A stretch of 64,000 nt of DNA from Polytrichum commune (GCA_950295325.1 OX485804.1:22010001-22074000); one strand, 5' to 3'; counted from the stretch's first letter, positions 1 to 12,184 are shown. Program-made: numbers and translations. Notes: generated from the letters alone by a model not told the origin.

Positions 1-254
1 GGGTTGTTGGCTTTTCTTTTCTTGCAATAGAAGCTATTGCGCCCTAAACTCCATAATACCAACCTCCATAATGTCACTCGCTCTCTAATATCCTGAAACC
101 CTAGGGAACATATGTTCGTAGTTCAATTCTCACTCTTTATTGTCACATTTCTCTTCCTTATCTCACAAATTTTGTCATTAATGCAAACTGCCAAAGAAGT
201 CAACCCACATCCTCGCATTGCGCCATGTGTCAATATGTGGAATGTCACCTTTTT

Positions 255-285
<31 letters not shown>

Positions 286-795
286 TGCCGCTTGTTGAAT
301 GTTGGTGCATGCGTCTGCCACATCGCCCGGGAAGGCCAAGTAGAGTGGACCAGACCAACAAAGATGACTAGAAAACGAATTCGAATTGTCCTCACATCTC
401 CTTTGAGCTCCAAAATGCTCATGCTTCCAGAATCCTCATGCTTAAGAATGGACTTATCTAGTGTAGTCCATTGTAAATTTGGAAGAAAGATGGCAGACAT
501 GTCTTTATAAGGGTATTTTTGAATTTGTTGTAGCCCTGGTCCACTTTAGATTTCATACAATTGTGGTCTGTATGATATTCATTGTGAGATTTTTAACAGA
601 GTTGTTTTGTGTCCAATTTGACTTACGATAAGAGAAGAGCACAAAGCTCTTTACTCGTCACCATTTGCAAAGTGTTCCACATAAGCCAGGGTGGAAAATT
701 CCATTCATCACAAGCCTGCAGACTCACAAACTTCACTAATCTATAAGTATAGATAGACAAGTATAATATCTTAGTTGCTTCTCTCCTGATCACAA
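1..795. other. Intergenic, no gene seen
   Basis: Apart from the TTC tract, I see no recognisable coding or repeat structure. Confidence 0.6.
246..288. repeat. TTC trinucleotide tract
   Basis: A run of TTC/CTT units. It creates false poly-Lys and poly-Phe reading frames on the two strands. Confidence 0.9.
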
Positions 796-1234
796 AACAT
801 TATTCAGATCGGGGCTCCCTAAATACCCCCGACAAGCGTTGCAGCTATCAGGCTCGGAGGCCAAGTTCGGTGGGGTTCATTTTTCTGGCCCTCCCCGTTT
901 TAGCCCCTTGGTGACTTTTTTTGGTTTTTTTTTGCTAAATTTGGGTCCTGTGGCCCCAAATTACCCTAGGGAGCCCCTTATGAGATCAAATAAGGCCCCA
1001 CCCAATTAAAAAAATAGGGGGCATGTTTTATCCCAACCCTGCCACCCCCTCCCGAACCTAGCCTCCGAGCCACGCTCGATGGGGGTTTTTAGGCAGATCC
1101 ATTCAGATCCATCATAGTGTTATGTGGGACTGACAGTATTCTACGGAATATTTCCACATTCAATCTGAATGTGAGGAATATTCTGCAAAATACTGTCAGT
1201 CCCATAGAACAATGTGATAGTTTTGAATAATGTT
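796..1234. mobile_element. Hairpin MITE interrupted by another MITE
   Basis: With the inner element (811-1100) and one copy of its 9-bp duplication set aside, the two halves form one long hairpin of about 140 bp. Both arms start AACATTATTCA and share GGGACTGACAGTATT further in; the turn is near 1167. Mismatches between arms show moderate age. It has no coding capacity and its superfamily is not clear. Confidence 0.7.
811..1100. mobile_element. Mutator-like MITE with 9-bp target duplication
   Basis: A 290-bp element with degenerate inverted ends: left GGGGCTCCCTAAATACCCCC, right (reverse strand) GGATCTGCCTAAAAACCCCC, with similarity continuing through GCTCGGAGGC. It is flanked by the same 9 bases, ATTCAGATC, at 802-810 and 1101-1109. 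A 9-bp duplication points to the Mutator superfamily. GC content is higher than its surroundings. No ORF. Confidence 0.75.
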
Positions 1235-1414
1235 ATGCACGACTTCTCACTTCTCTAGAAACTCAATGTAAGGCTGCAAATTATGTTAGTGGCTCAGACA
1301 AGTTAAAGTTTTCTGGATCCTCGGGAAGGGTCAAGGCAACATTCGAATTTCCCAGTGTAGATATTGATGGAGGCATTTTCAAGATGTGTAGATCACGCAA
1401 TGTGAAGGCACTAA

Positions 1415-1717
1415 CTACACCAAATATGATATTTAGTGTTTGATTAGATTTAGTGTTTTACCACCCTACTCTGCTCAACACTAATTTTCAATTCTTTGAT
1501 AATTAGTGTTAGACATAAATGCGCCGCCGCCGCCTTCCTTGTTGCCACCTCTTTCCTACTAAACACTAAATTCGTGCATGTAACTTTCACATATTACCAT
1601 AGATGATATTTAGTGTTTGAGTTTACATTTAATGTTACTTACTTTCATAGGGTTAGTGATATTTAGTGTAGTGTTCGTATTTAGTGTATCTAACACTAAG
1701 TATCATATTTTGTGTAG
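1415..1717. mobile_element. MITE, CTACACYAAATAT family, copy 1
   Basis: A 303-bp element with ends CTACACCAAATATGATATTT and (reverse strand) CTACACAAAATATGATACTT. The motif TTTAGTGTT recurs inside. The ends match those at 39397, 40773 and 42300. No clear target duplication and no ORF. Confidence 0.65.
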
Positions 1718-2892
1718 CTCAAAGCTGCATAAATCACTTAATAATTTGTAGTGCCAGGAATTGGAAAGTACCCTTGTTGTGATTTCTGCTTTCTCTAAGT
1801 ACATTACACTCGTTGGAATAATATGACTTGTTTAAGAACACCTTGGCTTCACAACATACAATGTTCTAGGAAGTGAAGGGCAAAAAGCATCACTAATAGA
1901 TATTTTTATCCTCATCGGAGTTTTGTACTATGACCTCATATAGTTTTGTAGTATCCATGTCTTGGGAACCGATTTGAGTGACTTGTAGGTGAAATTCACA
2001 TTCTTCTCTCCAACTTTGTTCATGTCACATAATTTGAAGTCGGTTACACTCGCAACATGTGAAATTTTCCACTCATATGAAGGTTGGATTATCTTCCATG
2101 CAAGGGATATACCTTCTTCAGCCATGCTCGGGTTGGCTAGGTATGCTACTAAATCGAGCAAGGATTTTTTACGTAATTCAATATTTTTAATAAAACTATG
2201 TCAAGTTTTTTAGTCCACAACTTGCAGTGGCATCTTCCCTTGTTTGTCTTTCATCAACTAAATATGTTCAAGGATTTTTTGATTATTTCACATAAACCCA
2301 ATATGCAAGTGAATGTTATCTCTGAATAGGAGAGTTGGATTTAAAATCCATGTAGCATGTGTAAGGAGGATCACCCTCTGTCCGATTTTTTTCAATATTA
2401 AGCTTTGTTAAACATATCGAAATAATGTTTAGTTTGTCAACATGTTATTATGGTTAGTCTTGCATCATGCATATGTAGTTTGTTGATTTAATATGGAATT
2501 TGTAGGATCCAACAAAACACGCTGCCATTGATAACTTTATAGTTCATGAGCTTGATGGAACTTGAAACGAATGGAGTTGGTGCATGCAAAAGGTATCATC
2601 ATTTTCCCTTGTTTGAAATCATGCTCACGACATTGATGTTGACAAATTTGGTCATTTTGGCTATATGTATGCACTTTGTTCCTCTCTGTAATATGTATGA
2701 TGCCGTTCTAGCTGAAGTAGGTGGGTTGTCATTTCGAAAATTCATTCTCGGGCAATAGGAGATTATAGTTTATCCTCTAACTCAATATGACTTTTGGTTG
2801 GGTGTCGGTGGTTTTGCATACGTCAACACCTTCCATGTTTGGTAAGTTTCATGTCTTTATTTTTTGTTTGTTGAAATCTGATTCTTTTCAAC
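1718..2892. other. Intergenic, unrecognised
   Basis: Short frames on both strands near 1930-2210 match nothing I know. Part may be the 5' portion of the decayed pogo-type element. Confidence 0.5.
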
Positions 2893-4558
2893 AGGATGTC
2901 AAGGAGTCCATAATTATCTTGAAGAACCCAAGCAAGATGTCTAAACGTCAATGTGTAGAGCTCATGGAGGAGGAGGAGAAGAAAACATGTGAAGTTCATT
3001 TGCAAAATCCTTCGCTAACACGAGCATAACTTGCAGAATTTATGGTGAGACGTCATGGCTATCGATTGGTAGATCAACTACTATATCCAAGATTATGAGG
3101 CAATCTAATAGGTGGCTTCAAGTTCAATATGATGTGCATGAAGGGAAAATAAAAATGGTGAAAGAATTAAAATTTCTTCAAATTGAGAAAGCTCTTATGA
3201 TATGGTTTGGTCATGTTAGAGCAAGGAGGGGCATTGTTATTGATGCAATGCTTACTCAAAAAACTATGGAATTGAGGGATGCTATTGGCATCCTAATAAA
3301 ATGATATGAAACTTTCTCCTGGATGGTTGGGGACATTCAAGGCTAGATACAAAGTTGCATGTCACAATCTCTGTGGTGAATCTAGTGATGTTGGTGCTCA
3401 TGGTGTTGGATTTTCTCAAGCCAAATTGCATGCAATAATTGCAACATATAATCTCGAGGATGTTTTCAATTTTGATGAGACATGCTTCTATTACATGACA
3501 TCTCCCTCAAAAACATTGAATGTAGGTCAGCCTAGGGGGATGAAAACGAAGAAAGATCATATTACTTTAGGGCTTTGTACAAACATTGCAGGGAAAGAGT
3601 GAATGAAGATGGTATTTATTCATAAATCAACATGACCAATGTGTTTTCCTAAAGCCTTTGACCCCAATATGTTGGTGTGTTATTATTTCAATGCTAGGGC
3701 ATGGATGACAGAGGACATTTTTACAAATTGGGTGATGGTTGAAAACAACTTGATGGCAACAAAGAACATAAAAATTCTACTTTTGATAGACAACGCTTCC
3801 AATTATACCGTTCATGGTGTGCCAAGAATCACAATTGGTGTATTTAAAACATTTGTGCTATCAAATATCACTTTGTTATATTTCCAACAGATGTGACATC
3901 GGTGGTTCAACCTTTGGATCAAGGAGTAATTGGTGCTCTCAAATTGCGGTACAAATGGAAATTGGTGGCTTGGATTTTGGAATAGTATGCATCAACAAAT
4001 GGTACTCAAGATTTGGGGGGAACCTAAGCATATTAATTACAATGTATGATATGGGTAGTTGCAACATGGAATGAAATGGAAGATGACACCATTCGCAACG
4101 CTTGGAGGGTATCCAATATCTTGCCTCGGGATTGGAATTCAGACATTCAAAATCTTTAGGAAAGAGTGAAATCACAAATAGATGAAGAAATTTCAAAATT
4201 AGGAAAGTTTATAACAAATTTGAATCTAGGCAATACGTAAGATGGCATGCCCACAGAGAAACTTCATATTGCTAATTATCTTGATATGGTTGATGAAAAC
4301 ATCACAGAAGTTGAGTTTTCAACAACTGAGATTGTTCACTTGGTAAAAAGCAATGATCACATGGCAATTGAAGGTCTTGTTGCAAGCAATGATGAGCACT
4401 TTGACCTAGATGAAGAGCCAAATGCAACAACAAACAAGAATGATATGGAATGCAAGACTATTCACTTGGTGGAAGCGCATGTTGGTGCTAAGAAATTATT
4501 GAACGTCATCATAAGCAAAGGTTCAACAAGTTTTCTTGTTCAGAGGTGTTGCAAGTGA
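2893..4558 (+). pseudogene. pogo/CENP-B-type DDE transposase, decayed
   Basis: A DNA-binding part (about 2920-3300) has NPSLTRA followed by AEFMVRRHGY, then SNRWLQVQYD and ALMIWFGHVRARRG, as in HTH_Tnp_Tc5/CENP-B proteins. The DDE core follows: FNFDETCFYYM at about 3465-3500, LLLIDNASNY at 3778-3807, and the signature VTSVVQPLDQGVIGALK at about 3893-3945. An acidic tail (4240-4558) resembles pogo/jerky C-termini. Stops and frameshifts separate these pieces, at least five of them, so it is a dead DNA transposon gene. I found no terminal repeats, so element ends are unknown. Confidence 0.8.
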
Positions 4559-4891
4559 ACACATTTGTGATAAATTATCTAGAATGTGTGTTGCTCTTAT
4601 AGCTACTACTAAGAAGTCTAACATTAAGAGTTTTATGTTTCAATGTTCTTCAAACATATCCTAGAAAGTTTGAACTTTGCATATGTGTACAAGTTTGGGG
4701 AGATTATCCATGTCCCATGTATGAAATCATCAACTACAACATTAAAATGTTGCACTTTGTGTTATTCCATAATGTCACATGCTACACTAATTCTATAATA
4801 TCACGACTCCATGTTAACACTACAAAACTCCGTAATATTATGTGCACTTTGGTTGCCACATGTGTGATACTACAAAGTTTAGAGTGTACTA

Positions 4892-6476
4892 TAGCAACTC
4901 CAAAAACCGAGTCTATGCAAGGAACTTGAAACTTCAAATGACAATGCCGGAAACAAGAGTGATCGAAATCAAAAGCTATAAAAACAAAAATTGTAGAGTA
5001 TAAAGTTCTACACACCACTGTAATGATAAAATCATAATTTCAATTTAAACAAAGTAGATAAAGATGTTGAAGAAAAGTATGTACATAGACTTGGTTTTTG
5101 CACTACAGTGTAGAAGACACTTAAAAATCTGTCCATCGCCCTTTTGCAGCTAAAACAACTACAATTTGATCAAGCATGCTAGCATACAATCATCTACACT
5201 CCTCTAGACTAATAGAGTTGCAAACTTCTTGCACTCGAACCCATGATTGAAGAATACCAATGGGAGGACTACAATATGAGTTCAATCGCCGTTTCAATAC
5301 AACCCATATGTGCTCAATAAGACTTAAGTCAAGGGATTGTGCAGGCCACTCTAAAACATAGAATGGTTGCTTCCCAAACCATTCTCAAACAATCTTGGTT
5401 GTATGGATGGCAACATTATTTTGTTGAAAAACGATTTCTTTAAGATTGAACCCAAATGCAAGCAATGCACTACACAAATCTTGCTCTAAAATTGCAATGT
5501 AGCCTCTAGCATTCAAGTGCCCTTGTATATAATGCAATGACCCCAATCCTTTACAAGTCAAACAACCCCAAAGCATTATAGAGCCTCCACCATGCTTCAT
5601 AGTTTGGTTCACAACACGCACATGGATGTTTTCTTTGTCCTCTATCCAACACCAAGTCCTCCCATCTGAATCGAAACGACATATTTTAGTTTCATCACTA
5701 AACACCACCCGCTCCCAATCACTCACAGTCCAATCTTTCTGCATTTGAGCAAAGCGAAATCAATCTTTGATGTTCTTCCGACTCAAAGCAAGTTTCTTAA
5801 CCTTCCTAAAAGAAGACAATGATTCCTTGTTCTCTCAACGTATTCCTCAAGGTATTGTCGCACATCTTTACACCCATCTCTCTTTGAAGCACTTTTGATG
5901 CCTCTGTTGCAGTTTCTAAACTGCCAATAGTAACTGGCCGTGAAGCATAAACACTTCTCCCACTCTGTTATGACCTTAGGACAACCTCCTTTAGACAATG
6001 CTATACTTGTAGAAAGCCTCTTTCTTACTCTATTAATTGTAGATTGTGCCAAACCCACACTCTTTGCAATCTCTCTACTGCCCCTCCCCTTCTCTATCAA
6101 GGCTACAATATTTTTCTCTTTCTCTTGTGAAATAGGTCTCATCTTTCTATACAACCTCCACAAAGCCACAAGAAGTATTCAACACAATACACACGAAACC
6201 CTCAAATTTTTTTTTGGCTCAAAACGATGAAGAATCAAGAAAATGAGAGCTCTCAAAGAAGGTAGCAAGCGGCGCCTCAAAAACTTAGTCTATGCGACAT
6301 CGACGTCTCTCTTCCTCTCACCGGAACCCTAGTGAAGTTGATGACATCACCATGAAATCATCCGAAAGTCAACTTCTAGTTCTTTTATAATTATAATTTA
6401 AATATATCAATATCTTTTTGTGAAATGCCCATAAAAGTCCTTGTTTGATGCATAGACTCGGTTTTTGGAGTCATTG
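4892..6476 (-). mobile_element. Tc1-type (DD34E) DNA transposon, decayed
   Basis: A 1585-bp element flanked by TA on both sides (4890-4891 and 6477-6478). The terminal repeats share ACTCCAAAAACCGAGTC and the next six bases; the outermost five bases are TAGCA on the left and CAATG on the right, both one or two transitions from the CAGTG end typical of Tc1. Shorter variants of the terminal motif also occur inside, at about 5085-5112 and 6276-6297, each pointing opposite to its nearest end. The element encodes one minus-strand transposase. Length, TA duplication and protein all agree with Tc1. Confidence 0.88.
5122..6169 (-). pseudogene. Tc1-like transposase pseudogene
   Basis: The N-terminal part (6169-5783) has the paired helix-turn-helix region: ISQEKEKNIVALIEKGRGSR then AKSVGLAQSTINRV. 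The catalytic part follows at 5744-5122. DDE landmarks: first Asp in VVFSDETKICRFDSDGR; second site reads QQNNVAIHTTK where QQDN is usual, so the second Asp is Asn; the Glu lies in LSLIEHIW, giving DD34E spacing. The C-terminus ends AAKGRWTDF, as Tc1 proteins do. There is a frameshift between about 5783 and 5744, a TGA just after HTTKIV and a second in-frame TGA near 5180. With the catalytic change it cannot be active. Confidence 0.87.
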
Positions 6477-7121
6477 TATATGTGTGTATGTGTAAACCAC
6501 CAGACCTAACTTCGTTACCACACATCTTCAATAACATTATTATTTTGATTATCCACTTGATATTTGCACATATCTTTCCCATGCATTCATAGAATGTTTA
6601 CAAATATTACCTATCCTATGACCCACCAAGTATCCAAATCTATACTTTCAATAAACTTACCCAGTCATATTTACATAGAAATATTAATTTCTCCACAACA
6701 TTGGTCATGACATAATACATGTACTAGGAATAAATCTATGGATTTAAAGTACACTAAGCAATTGATTCGGTGTGGCTTTAAAATTGGTACTCCATGTTCA
6801 TTAATTAGAGCTCATAGCCAAATTTAGACCATCCAAGAGCAATTGAGGGATACTAAAACTTGTCACATGTTCTCATCCATATAGGCAAAATATCATCCAT
6901 AATTCTTAAATTATGTCCATAATGTAATCAATCATGTCTGATAATCAACTTGAGTGTATAGTTAACTCATTGCTCTTCCGCTCGTCATCCACTCTCCTCT
7001 TGTTGGTTAACCAATCCAAGATGCAACACCAAGTGTTGTGTGCCACCTAGTCATTGCAAGACATTTATTATCTGTTGATGATGAATAGTGTAGGTCACTC
7101 TCAAGTTATTTGGAAAGTAAA

Positions 7122-7480
7122 GATGAAACCACATATTTAGTCCCAAACTTTGCGCTTAGATAAATTAACACAAAGTCAACCAAGTTTTCTTGAAACTACC
7201 TTATTACACAAAGAGTGGTTAAAAACCAACCTTCTAACTTGTCCTACTAGAATGGGTGGACCAAGCTAGCTTTGCATAGGCAGATCTAGGATCTAGGACA
7301 TCTAGTCCCATGTGCATACCCTATTTTAGATCTTGAAATTTTCTCAAAGTTTGAGAGGTGGAAAGAGGAGTTCCCAAAGTTTCACCCATCAACGTTCAAA
7401 TGGCCTCCGCTGCAAGATGAGCTACCGAGCTCATGATAGGAAAGTTTTCTCGAAAGGAGGATCAAACCCACAATCACGTC
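7122..7480. repeat. Dispersed 0.36-kb repeat, copy 1
   Basis: Aligns along its whole length with 21038-21406 in the same orientation, with shared blocks such as TTAACACAAAGTCA and CTCAAAGTTTGAGA. The ends are weak inverted repeats (GATGAAACCACATATTTAG against GACGTGATTGTGGGTTTGA). Nonautonomous and of unknown class; it lies just beyond the 3' end of arm A. Confidence 0.65.
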
Positions 7481-8119
7481 CGCCTTTGAAGGACTTTGTG
7501 GACAACTCTACTAAATCAGAGGTTTAGTGTAGTCTTGCATTGCAAGCACCCCAAAAAGGACAAATTTTCCCAGCGCTAAGTTTCAAAGAGCAGGAAGCCA
7601 TAAAAACATTTGCATGTGCTCTCTCTTTGCGGATCAGCCATGGCTCCAATGCCTCTTCTGTCTGTCTCCCAACTATACAGTTTCAATCAGGCTGTCTATA
7701 TATGTTCATGTTCAGCATCATGTGCTACTTCTTGCGAAGCACATTGCAGTGTCAATCTGTCAGAACATTTCAAGTGTGGCCATTTGGCAAACTATCGACA
7801 AGAAACTACGGTACATAAGGGTCTGCGTCCACATTCACATCTCCTCTATGTTACACTGTCGCCACTTTCTACAATCACACGTCTCTGGCTGTCAATCTGT
7901 ACAACAGGATTCACTCACTTTTGCTCCTCCACTTGTTTAGGTTACACCTCTTCTCCACCTTGCATCTCTACGTGCCAGAAATGCGGGCTCTGCTTAACCA
8001 AAAGGGTTTGGTTTTGAGAGTACTATTGTGTTTCAAGTCCGGAATGAATTTCTCACCGGTGACAAAACCCCATTGTCTCCCTTAGTTCAGCGCCAACTTT
8101 GGGTAGGAGATGGAAAGAA

Positions 8120-11100
8120 TCAAAACTCTAAGCAACATGATTTATCGTACTTTTGCTTGAGTAAGTTGGGTATACACGTGGACTGAATCAGTTCTTGCGG
8201 CCCACATAACAAGGCTAACGTTTCGTCACAGCACTCGGGTATGTGGTCTTTCACAAGAGCTTCGCATATGCGGCCTCTGCTATATTTCCAATCCTCGGGT
8301 GCCTTGCCACTCAAGGTGTACCACACCTTCAGGTTCTCGTGTGATGCTTGCCACGCATCCAGCTCCTTCCTCAGCATGATGTCCTGCTCATTGCGGTTGG
8401 TATAGAGAAGGAAAACCCTGGTCTCGTCTTCAGGGTCTGACATGATTGCTCGAATGACCTGATACATAGGTGTAATACCAGTGCCGCCTGCCACCCACAA
8501 CCTCATGAGTTGCCGTCACAGAATTACACACACCACACTCTAGTACGCCTGGACATTTCACTTCGTGTCCATGCAATATGGAAGTAGTACCCATATTCTA
8601 CTCAATCCCTGGTCTGCTTCCAGCGCATTGCAATCCAAACATGATTGCCCTCGGAATGAGAAAAACTAATGTAATTCCACCCATACTATTCAAGAACGTA
8701 GAGTGGAACATGAAGTAAATGGTGGTGTACCTGCCAACATGCTGATTTTTCGGACAAACTTTGGCTTGCCATTGATCGTGAAATGTCCTTTTCCTTCGTA
8801 GATGATGTGTCCTACAGGACCCTTCACGTCGATGGTATCACCGATCTCCAGTTCGTCCAAGTATTGGGAAAATAGCCCACCCATTGGGAACTTCGAGTGT
8901 GCGTTTCTGAAATACACTTTGATGAGGAGCTCAAAGTAGCCTACATCTTCGTCCGAGCTGGTGGGCGTGTACGCCCGCATGCAAAACTTGCCATTGATGG
9001 TCGCGCTTAAAAGGATGTGCTTCCCTGTGGGCAGCCCCAGCACATGATTCTCACTTTGGAGTGCAAACCTCAACCTGCCAAACAGTGGGCAAACTTCTCA
9101 TTAACATGATTCCCTTTTTCTTCTAAACCTCAGGCAATCATTTTTGTGAGAGTCTTCTTTCTACCTCGTGCGAGAGCAGTATTTCGGAGATTCAAAGAGG
9201 TTGAGACAACAGAGTTTTAAGGTGACTATGAGCACCTGCGGACATCCGGACTCAGAATCTCCTTCTCAATCAGTCGGAAGGGCTGTCGTTCCTTGGGATT
9301 CAGAGCCACCGGTCTTCCGGTGGAGGACACAAGATTCGCAACAGCGTCCTGTTCGTCGTCGCTGGAGGCCAAGTCGTGGTCGTCTTTGGAGGCCACCAGG
9401 TCACCCACGTAGTACTCCTCCAACATAGCTTGGGCCTTTGCCGAATGAATGGCGTCGAATTCCTCCGTAGCATCCATGCCTCCGTTGATGAGGATACTGT
9501 CTGCACCCCCTGGATGATCCTCCATGAACGGAGTGCAATCATACACTTTGCTGCGGACAACGATCCAGCAAGAATCCGCTTTTCGGTGTTTGCGCACTTC
9601 TCTCAGAGTTATCTGCCGGGCAGGAGGCCCTCCGTGAACAACCTTGGATTCTTTGATCGCGGGCTTTACGTCTGCTTCTGCACCTTGTCCTGGGGTTTTC
9701 ACCATCCATCCTCCTGTGAGGTTGCCAGGCTGAGTCGGGTGCTCGAATGTCAAATTCAGCCCCGTGTCCTCCGTTTTTTTAAGCCCGACCTTCACCCGGA
9801 ACCAGCAATTGTTCATCATACCCTGCATCACACGCACAGATTAGGAGTGTGCTGCACCGTAAAATCACCAAATTGTGAACGAAAGAATATGTGTTTTGCC
9901 CACCACAAACATCAATATAGGGCCTACTGTACGTGAGGATTTAGCAGAGCTCCGGATATCCCAGAACCCTACTCCTTCGCCACTCTTCACAAATTCCTAC
10001 AAATGCACAGGTGGTGCACCGGAAGCAGTAATTGCTGAGATACGTAGCACAGCTGCTTGTCCGAGGCTTACCATGACGTTCCAAGTGAGGTGCTGAGGTT
10101 GAGTATTCATGGCCACGTCCCAAGCACGCACAACGATCTCCTTGCATTTCAACAGCTCCATCATTTCCAAGTTGATTTGCCAGAAGCACCAGCACCAGTA
10201 CTTCCCATATCTGGTGGGTTGCTCGGGGTGCTTCAGATCGCACAGCATCCATGTCTTCCCATCATCAACGGATGCTTCCACCCTCATCACTTTGCGGCCC
10301 CCACCTGCAGGACCAACACAGTTTAATTACAACAGCATAAAGGTCCAGACTCCGTAGCTCATGGAGATTCTACAATGGAATTGCTACTGACGTGTCTTCT
10401 GCATTTTCAAAGGATTCTCCACCAAGGACGGTGATTCCGCTCACCGCTGTAAGCATAGCCCTTGACGAGGTAGGGGTCCTGGAGGGTGGAGAAGTTGATG
10501 GGAAGGGATTCGCCGTGCGCTGGAGAGCTTATGGCGGAGTTGATGTTCAACTGATTGATGATGTAGTCGGGACGGTACCACCAACCTGTCAATCAAACAG
10601 CCATCCAGTACTCAGCACTCGTTCGCTCCCTTCCTTGGCACACGCGAAAGGTGGCCCACTCGTGCAAAACAGGGTTAGGACGGAGATGAGCACCTTCAGC
10701 TTTGGCGAGCTCGGCATCCACGTGCGAAGGCAGCACCCGGTTGTCGTGGAAGTGGTAGTAGTTGCCGGACTCCTGCGAGCTGACCTCGATCTTGGTGAGC
10801 CACTTCACCATGCGGCCACCGATGTAGCCGGGGATGATGAGGCGGATGGGGAATCCGTGGTCCGGCTCCAGAAATTTGCCGTTCTGCTTGTACGCCAGAA
10901 TCACGTCCTGCGCTTCGTCCATTGCAACATCGATGGTGATGCTCGTCCCGTACTTGGATCCTCCGCCACCTGCATCGGTGCGCAAAACACCCCATAAATT
11001 AAACTACAAGTACACAATTCGGTCACTTGCACGAATCGAGCGCATTGATGACGGTGGTTACATCGCAACGTTGTAGATTTCGCTTGCACATAACGTCAGT

Positions 11101-12184
11101 GTTGCAAAGGTTTCCTCATTGCCACCTTCGTACCTGGCAACGTCTCGGCCCCTTCGAAGCACACGTAGAGGGCGCCCTTCTTGCGGGAGAAGACGCCGCA
11201 GTGCCGAAGCACGTCGCACAATCTCACGCCCCGCCAGATCGAGGTGCTCACCGCGGCGGCGCCCCAGTTGAAGCCGATGGACTGCTTCACCATGTTCTCC
11301 TCCTTCCTGCGATTGCCCGCGCACACCAATGTCACCGGCAGCTCGCGTGCGGGGAACCGCAACATGTCCTTCATCGTGTACGACGTCGGTCGCCTCACCA
11401 GCCCCGACACGTCGATCTTCCAGGCATCCCACGCTGCGCGAGGCACTACGCCGTGGTTGCGCACGTAGTGCAGAGAGGTGGGCGTCAAAAATCCAGCCTG
11501 CGCGTCACGAGAAACACATTCAATGCGCCCGTTCGTCAACATTGCACCAGGCAGGAAGCATGCACAAAAGAGGAGATTTCTGGATAGTCCACTTCACATT
11601 CAACCCTCGGATGATGAACACTCGGAGGTCAGCTTGGAAAAGCTCGAGCTATGGCTCCATTGATAAGCGACAGGGGCATGGTGGTTCCGACTCGATACTC
11701 GGCCATGTCAACCCAAATGTCACAAATCTCACACCGTCGTATAATATCGCAAGGAGCAAACCTGAGCAAGCAAATGAAATTACAGGAAGAAGATTTCGGG
11801 GGTTGAGAAGGGAGAGATGAGATTAAGCACCTCCATGAGGGTGTGCAGCGGGGGCTCGCAGTTGAAGGGATGGCGGCCCGTGAGCCGGACCAGCTCGGGG
11901 TGGCGAGGAATCCAGTCATCCGAAGTGTTCTTGTCTCTCTCGTCCACCTTCGTGACCACCACCTCCGGGATGGGCCCCCAATCCTTTTCATCCTCCGACA
12001 ACAGATCCTCCTCGTCGAATTCCTCCACCTCCACGGGAATGCGAAACCCGTTCTTCGACATGGGCGACAGGGCCCCCTCCATTGCTGCTCTGCGAGGAAT
12101 TCCGTTCGCTTGCACTTGCCCTGGCTGCGGAAGGATCTCGTCGAGGGCGGGACCGGAGAGCGGGGAGTCCACCGAGATGCCCAT
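8120..12184 (-). CDS. NIA: Assimilatory NADH nitrate reductase, copy A (8 exons, 888 aa)
   Basis: Reduces nitrate to nitrite with NADH in the cytosol, the first step of nitrate assimilation. Exons, all with GT-AG introns: 12184-11831, 11497-11134, 10969-10694, 10585-10445, 10304-10072, 9822-9236, 9074-8731, 8487-8120. They join in frame to 888 aa, normal for plant NR. Domain order: acidic N-terminus; Mo-pterin domain (HYVRNHG near 128; Mo-ligand Cys177 in [13 protein letters not shown]); dimerisation domain ([17 protein letters not shown]); hinge 1; cytochrome b5 domain with haem ligands His559 (HPGG) and His582 (AIHS); FAD domain ([17 protein letters not shown]); NADH domain ([18 protein letters not shown] near Cys861); C-terminal Phe. 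The start is the ATG of MGISVDSP; further upstream this frame offers only GTG. Hinge 1 has no 14-3-3 serine motif. Near-identical to copy B, from which it differs at about 17 residues plus a short N-terminal indel. Fungal-type NR is unlikely given the plant-type C-terminus and context. Confidence 0.96.

Noticed and set aside
123-500. Lys-run and Phe-run ORFs
   Set aside because: Produced by the TTC microsatellite.
10392-10997. 201-codon plus-strand ORF and its twin on the other strand of copy B (45742-46347)
   Set aside because: Antisense shadow of nitrate reductase exons 3 and 4; it runs across two introns and exists only because the exons are GC-rich.
11027-11820. Overlapping 160-190-codon plus-strand ORFs, mirrored at 44919-45712
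   Set aside because: Antisense to nitrate reductase exon 2 and intron 1; Arg/His/Pro-rich translation with no domain.
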